Part shown: piece after piece, positions 53,934 to 62,274 of the stretch
Numbering within the stretch: position 1 is the stretch's first letter
Layout: every line of letters begins with the position of its first letter
From: an uncultured Oscillospiraceae bacterium
GTDB taxonomy: Bacteria; Bacillota; Clostridia; Oscillospirales; Ruminococcaceae
Direction of reading: 5' to 3'
NCBI GenBank assembly: GCA_900548355.1
Contig: URKR01000003.1
Location: 97,271-161,270, forward strand
DNA: 64,000 nt
Notes under the pieces: generated by a model
The model's database searches: none
What the model was told of the DNA's origin: nothing
What the model saw: only the letters and a program-made list of their open reading frames with translations
Program-made: the position numbers and the translations under genes

Positions 53934-54797
53934 ATGGAACTGCGCCGCGAAGGACCGGACACGGTTTTGTACAAAGAAGGGCAGGCGATCGGCCGCGGGC
54001 GGCTGGAAGGCGGGCTTTGGCTGTGGATAGACCCCGCCTGGCGGCAGCGCGGGTACGGCAGTTTCCTGGCAAAGGGGCTGCTGCGGGCGGCCGGCGGTTT
54101 TGACCCGCAAACCGCGACCGATTTTTGGGCCGAAGCCCCGCGGGATGCAGCCGGCGAAGCGCTGCTGCGGAAATTCGGCTTTGCGCCCGGGGCCGCAGGG
54201 CGCTGGCGGCGGCAGCGCGTGCCGGATCTTTCGGCCGTGGCGCTGTGCCACCGGATGCTTGCGGCGCAGGCAAAACCGGGCGGGGCCTACCTGGACGCCA
54301 CCTGCGGCAACGGGCACGACACGCTGTTTTTGTGCAAACTGGCCGGGCCGGGCGGCCGGGTGCTGGGGCTGGACATCCAGCCCCGGGCCGTCGAGGCAAC
54401 CAACGCCCGGCTGGCGGCGGCCGGGTGCGCGGAGGTTGGGCGGGCCGTGCTTGGCGACCACGCCGCGCTGCTGGATTTTGTTGCGCCCGAAAGCCAGGAC
54501 GGCATTGTCTTTAACTTCGGCTGGCTGCCCGGCGCCGACCACGCCGTACACTCCACAGCCGGGGCCAGCGTGCAGGCGCTGAAAGCCGCGCTCACGGCGC
54601 TGCGGCCGGGCGGGCTGCTGGCCGCCGTGCTGTACAGCGGGCGGGTCATCGGCAGCGATGAAAAGCAGGCCGCGCTGGCGTTTTTCCGCGCGCTGCCGCT
54701 GACACAGTATACCGTGCTTGTCTGCGAATTTGCCAACTGGGCCGATACCGCCCCGCTGCCGGTGTTTGTCTGGAAAAAGCCCGCGGGCAGCCGCTAA
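53934..54797 (+). CDS. GNAT domain fused to a YtqB/MnmM-like methyltransferase
   Basis: A 287-residue cytoplasmic fusion. Residues 1 to about 92 look like a small GNAT acetyltransferase, with the acetyl-CoA loop WRQRGYGSFLA (36-46). Residues from about 100 match the YtqB group: AVALCHRML, the SAM motif DATCGNGHDTLFL (121-133), LGLDIQP, and VFNFGWLPGADH. YtqB of Bacillus (MnmM) methylates the wobble uridine of tRNA to give mnm5s2U. A modification of tRNA is therefore the best guess; the GNAT part may be degenerate and structural. GGGAGGG precedes the ATG. Confidence 0.8.
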   Translation: MELRREGPDTVLYKEGQAIGRGRLEGGLWLWIDPAWRQRGYGSFLAKGLLRAAGGFDPQTATDFWAEAPRDAAGEALLRKFGFAPGAAGRWRRQRVPDLSAVALCHRMLAAQAKPGGAYLDATCGNGHDTLFLCKLAGPGGRVLGLDIQPRAVEATNARLAAAGCAEVGRAVLGDHAALLDFVAPESQDGIVFNFGWLPGADHAVHSTAGASVQALKAALTALRPGGLLAAVLYSGRVIGSDEKQAALAFFRALPLTQYTVLVCEFANWADTAPLPVFVWKKPAGSR

Positions 54798-54811
54798 GGT
54801 TGCCCGCGGGG
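54779..54811. terminator. Hairpin spanning the stop codon of the fusion gene
   Basis: A stem of about 10 bp (54780-54789 with 54801-54810) enclosing the TAA; GGAAAGTTTT follows. It lies between convergent genes. Confidence 0.5.
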
Positions 54812-54854
54812 GAAAGTTTTGGGAATAATGGCAGAGTCGCCGGGCCGCGCGCCC

Positions 54855-56645
54855 TTACCGCTTCACCGGCGCGGTTTTGGCGGCGAGCCAGGCCTTTTCT
54901 TCTTCATTCAGCCGGGGGGCCAGCGTGTCATACACGCGCTGGTGGTATGCATTGAGCCAGGCAATCTGCGGGCCGCTGAGCTCCTCAACAAGCACCGGGG
55001 CGGTATCGATCGGCACAAAGGTCAGCGGTTCAAAGGCGAGCCAGTTGCCGTACTGGTTGGAACCGGCCGAGACACATTCAAGCTCGTTCTCAATGCGGAT
55101 GCCGACAAGGTCGGTTTCATAGACGCCGGGCTCATCGGTGATGGTCATGCCGGGCTTGAACACAACGCCGTTGTTCGGCCGCACGCTCTGCGGGCCCTCA
55201 TGCACGGTTGAGATATAGCCGACGCCGTGGCCGGTGCCGCAGCGGTAGTTGATCTTGTGCGCCCAGAGCGGCCCGCGGGCAAAGCTGTCGATCGCAAAGC
55301 CGGTGCAGTAGTCAAGGAACACCGCCCGCGCCATATCGATATGGCTCTGCAGCACCCAGGTATAGTAGCGGCGCTCGTCGTCGGTCAGCGGGCCGACCGG
55401 GTAGGTGCGGGTAATATCGGTGGTGCCGCAGTCATACTGGCCGCCGTTGTCCACAAGCAAAAAGCCGTGCGGCTCAATCTTGGAATTCGTCTCGCCTTCG
55501 GCGTGGTAGTGCATCATTGCGGCGTTGGGGCCCCAGGCCGCAATCGTCGGGAAGCTGTCGTCAAAATAGCCGGGCTGTTCGCGGCGGCGGTTCTGCAGCA
55601 TCTTCTCGATGTCGGTTTCATAAAGGGTACGGCCTTCGGCGAGCGCACGCTCAAGGTCCATCTCAAACCGGACGAGCGCAACGCCGTCGCGGATATGGCA
55701 TTCCCGGATATTGGCAAGCTCGGTTTCATTTTTCACGCCTTTGCGCGCCGTGATCGGGTCGGCGCCGGGCAGCGCAGTCAGGTGGGGGTTTTCCTCAATC
55801 GCGGCAACCAGGCCGTAGTTGGTTGCGGCTTCCTCGATGAGGACGGTCTCCTCCTTCTCATACCCGCGCAGGCAGGGCAGGAAATCATCATACGGGCGGA
55901 TCGCAACGCCGTTTTCGGCCAGCGCAGCCGCGTCGGCTTCGCTCAGGCGGCCTTCGGCCAAAAACAGCGTGCAGTCCTCCTTCGAAAGGAAGGCGAAGGC
56001 AACGGCAAGCGGGGTGCAGGGCAGGTCCCGCGCGCGCAGGTTCAGCAGCCAGGCCACGCTGTCCAGCCCGGTCACGGCCAGCGCCGTCGCGCCGGCTTCG
56101 GCAAGATCCTCCCGGATCTGGGCGATCTTTTCGGCCGGGGTCATGCCGCACTGCGCTTTGGTCAGCAGCGTGCAGGGGGTGTTGGGCAAAGCCGGCCGTT
56201 CCGACGCCCAAAGCGGGCTGACGACATCCTCGCTGCGCAGGTTTGCGCCGGCTTTTTCAAGCGCTTTGCGGTAGGCGCGCACCGTTTTGGCCGGCACGCA
56301 GCTGCCGTCCAGCAGCAGCGTCTGGCCGGCCGTGAAGTGCGCGGTCAGGTATTCTTCCACCGTCGGCACGCCGGCCGCGCCGCTGTGCATGCAGGCGATC
56401 TCGGTGCCGGCCAGCTGCCGGTCGCCCTGCACATAGAACCGGCCGTCCACCCAGAGGGCGCTGGCCGATGGCGTTACAACAAGGGTCGCGTTTTCGCCCG
56501 TAAACCCGGTGAACCAGGGCAGGGCGTTGTAATAATCGGGCAGGTATTCGCTGCTGTGGGGGTCGCTGGTCATCAGCAGCACGCCGTCGGCGCCGGCCGC
56601 TTTGGCGGCTGCGCGCAGAGCGGCGATTTTTTCGTTGACAGTCAT
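54855..56645 (-). CDS. Xaa-Pro aminopeptidase (M24B, long form)
   Basis: A 596-residue cytoplasmic metallopeptidase with two creatinase-like N-terminal domains and a C-terminal pita-bread catalytic domain, the layout of eukaryotic-type XPNPEP1. Metal ligands are seen in LLVDNGGQYDCGTTDITRTY (two Asp), GTGHGVGYI (His), TDEPGVY (Glu) and RIENEL (Glu). It removes N-terminal residues that precede proline. The start at 56645 has GGAAGGA upstream. Monocistronic. Confidence 0.95.
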   Translation of the reverse strand: MTVNEKIAALRAAAKAAGADGVLLMTSDPHSSEYLPDYYNALPWFTGFTGENATLVVTPSASALWVDGRFYVQGDRQLAGTEIACMHSGAAGVPTVEEYLTAHFTAGQTLLLDGSCVPAKTVRAYRKALEKAGANLRSEDVVSPLWASERPALPNTPCTLLTKAQCGMTPAEKIAQIREDLAEAGATALAVTGLDSVAWLLNLRARDLPCTPLAVAFAFLSKEDCTLFLAEGRLSEADAAALAENGVAIRPYDDFLPCLRGYEKEETVLIEEAATNYGLVAAIEENPHLTALPGADPITARKGVKNETELANIRECHIRDGVALVRFEMDLERALAEGRTLYETDIEKMLQNRRREQPGYFDDSFPTIAAWGPNAAMMHYHAEGETNSKIEPHGFLLVDNGGQYDCGTTDITRTYPVGPLTDDERRYYTWVLQSHIDMARAVFLDYCTGFAIDSFARGPLWAHKINYRCGTGHGVGYISTVHEGPQSVRPNNGVVFKPGMTITDEPGVYETDLVGIRIENELECVSAGSNQYGNWLAFEPLTFVPIDTAPVLVEELSGPQIAWLNAYHQRVYDTLAPRLNEEEKAWLAAKTAPVKR

Positions 56646-56951
56646 GGGTATCTTCCTTCCTGCATAGGCGGCGGGCCGGGCAAGCCGCCGTTCCGCCGTG
56701 ATTTTGCACAAGTTTATTCTAGCACGTTTTGGCAAAAGGTCAATATGCCGGCGCGGGGGCGCCGGCGCCGAGGCGAGGGTAAAATTTTTCCGCATTTTTC
56801 ACGCCCAGCCACTGGCCGGCGGGCAGCGGTTGTGGTATTCTTAAAGTTAAGATTATAGGGTTTTGCGTTTCGATAAGGCGGATTGGCGGCAAGGGCGCAC
56901 CACATCCAAACTCTCAACCCTCAACTCTTTCAAAAACGGGAGGCTGTTGCA

Positions 56952-58532
56952 ATGACTACGACATTTGACGCGGCGCGCTGCACGGTCGGGCTGGAGCTGG
57001 GCTCCACCCGGATCAAAGCGGTGCTGCTCGGGCCGGACCATACCCCGCTGGCCCAGGGTGACCATGTGTGGGAAAACCGGCTTGAAAACGGCGTTTGGAC
57101 CTATTCCGAAGCCGATATCTGGGGCGGCGTACAGGCGGCCTGGGCCGCGCTGGCGGCCGATGTGCAGGCCAAATTCGGCGCACCGCTTGCCGATGTCGGC
57201 TGCATTGGCATTTCGGCCATGATGCACGGGTACCTGCCGTTTGATGAATCCGGCAGCCTGCTGGTGCCGTTCCGCACCTGGCGCAACACCATCACCGGCC
57301 CCGCCGCCGAAGCGCTGACCGCGGCCCTGCATTTCAACATTCCGCAGCGGTGGAGCGTCGCGCACCTCTACCAGGCGATGCTCAACCGCGAAGAACACCT
57401 GCCCCGCCTGGCCTTCTTCACGACGCTGGCCGGCTATGTCCACTGGAAGCTGACCGGGCAAAAAGTCCTCGGCGTTGGGGATGCTTCGGGGATGTTCCCG
57501 ATCGATTCGGCCGCCGGGGATTACGACGCCGCGATGCTTGCAACCTTTGATGCAATGGCGGCCGAAGCCGGCTACCCTGTGCAGCTCAAAACCCTGCTGC
57601 CGCAGGTGCTGCTTGCCGGGGCCGACGCCGGCGCGCTGACCGCCGAGGGCGCCAAACTGCTGGACCCGACCGGCACGCTGCAGCCCGGCGCGCGGTTCTG
57701 CCCGCCCGAGGGCGACGCCGGCACCGGCATGGCCGCGACCGATTCGGTTGCGCCGCGCACCGGCAACGTCAGCGCCGGCACAAGCATCTTCGCGATGGTC
57801 GTGCTCGAAAAGCCGCTCGCCCATGTTTATGCCGAGCTTGACCCGGTCACGACGCCGGACGGCGCGCCGGTCGCGATGGTGCACTGCAACAACTGCACGA
57901 GCGACCTGAACGCCTGGGTTTCCCTGCTCGGCGAGGCCGCCGCGCTCTGCGGGGCCAAGGCCCCTGCCGGCGAGCTGTTTACAAAGCTCTTCAGCCTCTC
58001 GCTTTCGGCCGAGGCCGACGCCGGCGGGCTGATCCCGGTCAACTATTACTCGGGCGAGGGCGTCACCCACTTTGACGCCGGGCGTCCGCTGCTGGTGCGC
58101 CGCCCCGAAAGCCGGCTGACCCTTGCGAACTTCATGCGCGGGCAGATTTATTCGGCAATGGCGACGCTGGCGATCGGGCTTGACCTGCTGCATGGCGAGG
58201 GCGTTGCGATGGACAGCCTGACCGGCCACGGCGGGCTGTTCAAGACGCCGGGGGTGGCGCAGCGGTACCTGGCCGCCGCGGCCGGCGCGCCGGTCAGCGT
58301 GCTGGAAACCGCCGGCGAGGGCGGCCCCTATGGCATGGCGCTGCTGGCAGCCTACGCGCTGCACCGCGCCGAAGGGGAAACGCTGGCAAGTTACCTGCAC
58401 AACCGGGTATTTGCAAACGCCCCGCGCCAGACCCTTGCCCCCGACGAAACCGACGCCGCCGGGTTTGCCGCTTTCCTGGCCCGCTACCGCGAAGCCCTGG
58501 AAGTAGAGCGCACAGCGGTGGAGAAGGTGTAA
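56952..58532 (+). CDS. FGGY-family carbohydrate kinase, substrate unknown
   Basis: A 526-residue sugar kinase. It opens with [20 protein letters not shown] (phosphate 1 motif) and has [32 protein letters not shown] (phosphate 2 region) and [15 protein letters not shown] (adenosine motif). The pattern is closest to xylulokinase-like proteins but lacks marks that would fix the substrate. GGGAGG lies before the ATG. A weak promoter with GGTATTCT is at 56834-56841. No sugar genes are adjacent. Confidence 0.85.
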   Translation: MTTTFDAARCTVGLELGSTRIKAVLLGPDHTPLAQGDHVWENRLENGVWTYSEADIWGGVQAAWAALAADVQAKFGAPLADVGCIGISAMMHGYLPFDESGSLLVPFRTWRNTITGPAAEALTAALHFNIPQRWSVAHLYQAMLNREEHLPRLAFFTTLAGYVHWKLTGQKVLGVGDASGMFPIDSAAGDYDAAMLATFDAMAAEAGYPVQLKTLLPQVLLAGADAGALTAEGAKLLDPTGTLQPGARFCPPEGDAGTGMAATDSVAPRTGNVSAGTSIFAMVVLEKPLAHVYAELDPVTTPDGAPVAMVHCNNCTSDLNAWVSLLGEAAALCGAKAPAGELFTKLFSLSLSAEADAGGLIPVNYYSGEGVTHFDAGRPLLVRRPESRLTLANFMRGQIYSAMATLAIGLDLLHGEGVAMDSLTGHGGLFKTPGVAQRYLAAAAGAPVSVLETAGEGGPYGMALLAAYALHRAEGETLASYLHNRVFANAPRQTLAPDETDAAGFAAFLARYREALEVERTAVEKV

Positions 58533-58572
58533 GGGGTCGGGCCCGCAGCCAAACCATCCCCTAAACAAACCC

Positions 58573-58601
58573 AGCCGCACGCCTTTTTCCGGCGTGCGGC
58601 T
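58573..58601. terminator. Intrinsic terminator after the kinase
   Basis: An 11-bp perfect stem (58573-58583 with 58591-58601), then TGTTCTCATTCT. It separates convergent genes. Confidence 0.8.
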
Positions 58602-58633
58602 GTTCTCATTCTGCAATTCTGTCCCGCGGGCGG

Positions 58634-59215
58634 TTATTCCGTTTTGCCCCGCCGGCGGTTGCGGCGGTCGCGCAGGAAGTAATAGACAGCGGCTTCAAGC
58701 AAAAACAGCCCGAGCGTCAGCAGGACATAGTTCCGGACCGCATCGCTCGTCTGCCGCACCGCGCCGGTGGTGCCACTCCTCGTAATAGTTTGGCCGTTTT
58801 CCACCGTGACGTTGTCTTGCCCCAGCCAGTTTCTCGCGGTCAAGGTATACGGGCTTTCGCCGTCCGGGATCAGGAAATCTTTGCTTTTCTCGATCCGGTA
58901 GCGCGGCAGGGCATAATTCCACTCCACCCGCACGGCACGGGTCTCGCCGGCGGCATTGCGGTAGAGCACCCAGCTCGGGGTAGTTGTGCCGCCCAAGCTA
59001 TCCGCATCGACCTCCTGCCCGGCGATGTCGAGAATCTCACAGCCGGCAAACTCCGGCAGCGCGGCCACGGATTCCGGCGTGAGCGGGGCGGCGTGGGTGT
59101 GGATGAAAAACGCCTGAAATGCCACAATCAGCGCCAGATTGACCGGAACAAGCAGAATCCAGCGCAGCGCGGCCAGCGGGCCGGCAGGGCTGGCATATTT
59201 TTTGGTATCTGCCAT
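58634..59215 (-). CDS. Small membrane protein of unknown function
   Basis: A 193-residue protein with one helix near the N-terminus (about 18-39), an extracytoplasmic domain of about 120 residues and a second helix near the C-terminus (about 163-181), ending in a basic tail. GGGAGG precedes the ATG. I recognise no family. The two-helix topology with a central external domain is like that of the protein at 60883. Confidence 0.65.
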   Translation of the reverse strand: MADTKKYASPAGPLAALRWILLVPVNLALIVAFQAFFIHTHAAPLTPESVAALPEFAGCEILDIAGQEVDADSLGGTTTPSWVLYRNAAGETRAVRVEWNYALPRYRIEKSKDFLIPDGESPYTLTARNWLGQDNVTVENGQTITRSGTTGAVRQTSDAVRNYVLLTLGLFLLEAAVYYFLRDRRNRRRGKTE

Positions 59216-59522
59216 AGGGGGTTCCTCCCTTTTCTGTTTGGTTTTTTACGCCGTCAGGCACGGGTTTTCAGCCGCGCCTGCAGGTCAGCGCGTCGGAATC
59301 CGCCCCATCGGAATCGCCCTCCCATCGTCTTTTCTTCATTATAGAGTTGCCTTTGCGCCGCCGTCAAGCGCCGCGGGGCAGACCGTTGTCAATGCCTTCG
59401 ATTCTTTCCCGGATTTAGCAAAACCCCCGCCACCAGCCGGGGAAAGGCGGATGGCCAGGGGTGCATGGAAAAGGGAAAAGCTAAAAACAGTGACAAACAC
59501 GTTTCATAATGGCTCATTCCTC

Positions 59523-59978
59523 TTAATGCAAATTTTCAGGCATTGGCGGCGTCGGCAAAAGTTCTTGGATCTCTTCCGCAGTCAACACGCCTTCCGAATC
59601 ATCGTAATACAAAATATTAGTCGTTTCCTTCACCGTAATAATCGCCACACCGTTCGTCACATAAAAGAACACGACAATCCCGGCCAGCACCGCGATCACC
59701 AGCACAACCGCCGCAATGCCCAGCCGACGGCAGCGCTGCCTGCGCTTGCGCCAGCTTTCAACTTCCTCGGGCGGAAGGTTCTCCATAAACTGCGCTGCGG
59801 TCGATTCCGGCGTGCCGAACTGTTCCAGGCAAGCGGTATAGTCTGCATCCGGGTTTTCGGCGGCAAACTCTTCCAGCGACTGCCGCGCAAAGGCCTCAAA
59901 CTCCCGCCGGCGGGCCGGGCTGCATACCAGCCGGGCCTCGGCCTGCCGCAGATAGCGCCGCAGGTCTTTTTCGGTCAT
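59523..59978 (-). CDS. HAAS/DUF1700-like membrane protein, partner of PadR
   Basis: A 151-residue protein. Its first 75 residues (MTEKDLRRYLRQAEARLVCS onward) form the helical HAAS-type domain common next to PadR regulators; a membrane helix (about 87-108) and a short acidic external tail follow. AAGGAG precedes the ATG at 59978. It begins 16 bases after the PadR stop, in one operon. Members are thought to act with the regulator at the membrane; the details are unknown. Confidence 0.8.
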   Translation of the reverse strand: MTEKDLRRYLRQAEARLVCSPARRREFEAFARQSLEEFAAENPDADYTACLEQFGTPESTAAQFMENLPPEEVESWRKRRQRCRRLGIAAVVLVIAVLAGIVVFFYVTNGVAIITVKETTNILYYDDSEGVLTAEEIQELLPTPPMPENLH

Positions 59979-59994
59979 ACCCGCTTCTCCTTGC

Positions 59995-60381
59995 TTACTC
60001 GTTTCCATAGAGTTTTCCGTCCTGCGCCAGCAGGGCATTGATTGCGCCGGTCATCAGGGCATACTGCTCCCGCAGCTGGGCCAGATAGGTCCGGCCGGCT
60101 TCGGTAATTGCCAGATAGGCGCGGGCGCGGCCGTCCACAATGCGTTTCTCCTGTTCGACGATATAGCCGTGATCCTGCAGGCGGTAGACCGCCAGATACA
60201 GGGTGTTGAAGGTCAGCACGCCGTCGGTCAGGCGGGCGATCTCCTGCATCATCTCATAGGAGTACATGGTTTTTTGGCGTAGCATGAACAAGACCAGCAT
60301 CTCGGTGGTGGCCTTCTTCATTGCGTCCTTCATTCCCTGTGGGGTGCCGCTGCGCGCGGCGCTGCTTACTTTTTGTTCCAT
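59995..60381 (-). CDS. PadR-family transcriptional regulator
   Basis: A 128-residue winged-helix regulator: MLVLFMLRQKTMYSYEMMQE, then LTFNTLYLAVYRLQDHGYIV and RAYLAITEAGRTYLAQL. The start may be ATG 60381 or an internal ATG near residue 17; the upstream AAGGTAG favours the first. It represses envelope or drug-response genes in relatives and often its own operon. A palindrome at 60442-60457, next to its -10, is a likely operator. Confidence 0.9.
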   Translation of the reverse strand: MEQKVSSAARSGTPQGMKDAMKKATTEMLVLFMLRQKTMYSYEMMQEIARLTDGVLTFNTLYLAVYRLQDHGYIVEQEKRIVDGRARAYLAITEAGRTYLAQLREQYALMTGAINALLAQDGKLYGNE

Positions 60382-60441
60382 TTTCTACCTTGCAAGGAGC
60401 CCCCAAAGCGGTGAACAGAACACCTCCACCGTTTTGGAAAC

Positions 60442-60457
60442 ACTTCGTTAACGTAGT
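60442..60457. promoter_or_regulatory. Palindromic operator candidate for PadR
   Basis: ACTTCGTTAACGTAGT, a 16-base palindrome with one mismatched pair, lies just downstream of the PadR promoter. Confidence 0.5.
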
Positions 60458-60460
60458 TTT

Positions 60461-60489
60461 ACTATACCACACTTTATCGAGGTTTGCAA
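60461..60489 (-). promoter_or_regulatory. PadR operon promoter
   Basis: On the minus strand TTGCAA, 17 bases, TATAGT with TGG before the -10. Confidence 0.7.
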
Positions 60490-60549
60490 CACCTTCAACA
60501 AATATTTTTTCATCTTTTTATATGTTATGGAAAAACATATAGCTTGTTA

Positions 60550-60578
60550 TTGACAAATGCATTTTGATGTGTTAGTCT
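60550..60578 (+). promoter_or_regulatory. Promoter of a gene-less transcript
   Basis: TTGACA (60550-60555), 17 bases, TAGTCT (60573-60578). No coding frame follows before the hairpin at 60716. Confidence 0.55.
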
Positions 60579-60584
60579 GGGCAC

Positions 60585-60757
60585 AGAAGGAAATGCCACG
60601 GCAACCCTTTCTCTGTGCCGCCCGTCGTCGGCCGCGCCGGACGGCTTCCGCCCTTTCACTTTCAAACCTTCGGTGAAGTGATCCGCTTTTTGATTTCTTC
60701 CTTTTCCCCTAATCGTCCAAAGGCCCTGCCGGGGAACCGGCGGGGCCTTTGGACAAC
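60585..60757 (+). ncRNA. Candidate structured small RNA
   Basis: About 170 bases between a promoter and a strong hairpin terminator, with no convincing coding frame. Predicted parts: a stem closed by GCACAGA and TCTGTGC (60581-60617), a GC-rich stem around 60620-60650, a stem of TCACTT with AAGTGA around a CCTTCGG loop (60656-60682), and an 18-bp final hairpin (60716-60733 with 60738-60755). The next gene has its own promoter. It fills most of the 60382-60882 gap. No known RNA family was recognised. Confidence 0.4.
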
Positions 60758-60811
60758 TTCACAAGAACATTTACAACCTTTCTCCCTTTTGATGAAAACT
60801 ACGCTGTTTCA

Positions 60812-60840
60812 TTGACAAAGCCAACCAGCCATGTTATTGT
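60812..60840 (+). promoter_or_regulatory. Promoter of the membrane protein gene at 60883
   Basis: TTGACA, 17 bases, TATTGT. The -35 is consensus. Confidence 0.65.
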
Positions 60841-60882
60841 GAAAATGATAACGATGTTGAATTTGAGAAAGAAGGTGTCTCT

Positions 60883-61869
60883 ATGTCCCGCTCTTCCTCC
60901 CCTGAACCGGCGCACAGCCCCACCGGCGGCATAGCCGGCCGCTGGCGGGCCTACCTGCTGCGCGTGCTTGTCTTTGCGCTGGTGTTCGCCATCTTGAACG
61001 CCGTGGCCGTGCTTGCCACACCGCCCGACCGGGTGCTGGCCTGGATGTCGCCGGACGGTGCGCCCAATACCGGCTACTTTGACCCCAGCCATCTCGACAA
61101 CAAAGAGTTTTGGACAAGCCTTTCCTATACACGCTATGATGAAGGTACGCCCGTCGTGCAGACCACCATCCAGCGTTCTTTCTTCGGGCATTGTGCTGTC
61201 ACGCAGCAGACGGGCGGCGAGACCACCGTGCTGACCGGCGGCCTGCTGGGCAACCGTACCGCCCGGATGTCTCAGACAACGCCGGGCAGCAACCCGATCG
61301 CCCGGTATCTGAACGAAGGCAAAGCAGAAAATGAACGCTTTACCGTCCGCCTTTCGAACGACCACCGCGACAAAATCACAAGCATTTCCATCCAGGGCCC
61401 CGGCGATGCGCCGATCTCCTACATTGTTTTGGAACGTTCTACCGACGATCACGCCGACGTAGAGACCCAGATCATCGAAACAGCGGACGGAACCACGCAG
61501 TTCCGCACCTACGAATACGACGAATCCGGCGCGCTGCGCCGCACCCAGGACTATGATGCCGACGGCGCCCTGCTGTCCTACGCCGAATACACCGGGGAAT
61601 CCAACCGTCGCACCGCGGCCCTATACACCGCGGACGGAACCCCGGCCGGCTCGGTTGAAACCGAGTACGATCTTTTCGGGCGGCTTCGGCAGCGCAACCT
61701 CTACAACATAAACGGCGCCTGCCTGCAAAGCGAGGTGTTCCACCACCGCTTTTGGGAGCGTTACGGCAGCCTGACCGGGCTGTTTTTCCTGATTGTTGCG
61801 GTCTGCTTCTCGCTCTGGGCCGCCGGCAACGTACCGGTTCCCGGCTCCCCGCGCAAACCAAAACGCTAA
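60883..61869 (+). CDS. Membrane protein with YD-like repeats, unknown function
   Basis: A 328-residue protein with membrane helices at about 26-47 and 297-316 and an external domain between them. Residues about 205-285 contain repeated YDESGALRR, YDADGALLSY, YTADGTPAG and YDLFGRLRQR units, similar to YD or MORN-like repeats. GAAGGTG lies before the ATG. It is followed at 20 bases by a broken lipoprotein gene. No family was recognised; a surface scaffold or sugar-binding role is possible. Confidence 0.65.
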   Translation: MSRSSSPEPAHSPTGGIAGRWRAYLLRVLVFALVFAILNAVAVLATPPDRVLAWMSPDGAPNTGYFDPSHLDNKEFWTSLSYTRYDEGTPVVQTTIQRSFFGHCAVTQQTGGETTVLTGGLLGNRTARMSQTTPGSNPIARYLNEGKAENERFTVRLSNDHRDKITSISIQGPGDAPISYIVLERSTDDHADVETQIIETADGTTQFRTYEYDESGALRRTQDYDADGALLSYAEYTGESNRRTAALYTADGTPAGSVETEYDLFGRLRQRNLYNINGACLQSEVFHHRFWERYGSLTGLFFLIVAVCFSLWAAGNVPVPGSPRKPKR

Positions 61870-61888
61870 AACAAGAAAGGTGGTTCGT

Positions 61889-62091
61889 ATGCGTACCCTG
61901 CCCTGTCTGTCCGCCGTTTTGCTGGCTGCTGCGCTGGCCGGCTGTGCGCGAAGCTGGGATCTTCCCCCGCCGAGCACGAGGAGGCGTTCGCGACCTATTT
62001 TGCACACAACTGGGAGCATCAGGCCCGGCTGGAAATCCTCTCCGACGGCAGCGCCATCGTGACCTTGAGCCGCTTGATTCAGCCGTTTTGA
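61889..62091 (+). pseudogene. Small lipoprotein gene broken by a one-base frameshift
   Basis: The ATG at 61889, with GAAAGGTGG upstream, starts a lipoprotein signal MRTLPCLSAVLLAAALAGC. The frame then degrades into Arg/Pro/Ser-rich sequence. In another frame the region from 61972 reads EHEEAFATYFAHNWEHQ and LEILSDGSAIVTLSR before a stop at 62089-62091, clearly protein-like. One extra C in the five-C run at 61964-61968 would join the two into a 67-residue lipoprotein. It is either a real mutation, a phase-variable switch, or an assembly error. Confidence 0.6.
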
Positions 62092-62160
62092 AAAACGGGT
62101 ATCCGGGGCCGGATTCTTCCGGCCCGGGGTGTTTGCCCCGCCGCCTTCCCCTGCCGCCGC

Positions 62161-62184
62161 CCCCCCTTCGGGGGGATTTTTTTC
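62161..62184 (+). terminator. Intrinsic terminator
   Basis: CCCCCC-TTC-GGGGGG (62161-62175) followed by ATTTTTTT; the clearest T-tracted terminator of the window. It ends the 60883-62091 unit. A second GC stem lies at 62106-62125. Confidence 0.85.
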
Positions 62185-62207
62185 TGGCATTGTGCGGCGG
62201 GTTATGT

Positions 62208-62213
62208 TATAAT
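62208..62213 (+). promoter_or_regulatory. -10 element before the 172-residue gene
   Basis: A TATAAT at 62208-62213 has no good -35 at the right distance. Confidence 0.35.
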
Positions 62214-62274
62214 AATTGTGTACGCCCGAAGGGCGATGTACGGCACAGTACGGCGGGAGGAGCAAAGGAACAGC

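Noticed and set aside
60585..60757. 6S RNA as identity of the candidate small RNA
   Set aside because: 6S RNA has paired 5' and 3' ends around a central bubble; here the 5' end can form its own stem and only weak end-to-end pairing is possible. Not excluded, but not supported.
60835..60865. A Fur-like sequence around AATGATAACGAT before the gene at 60883
   Set aside because: The match to the Fur or Zur palindrome is too poor and one-sided.
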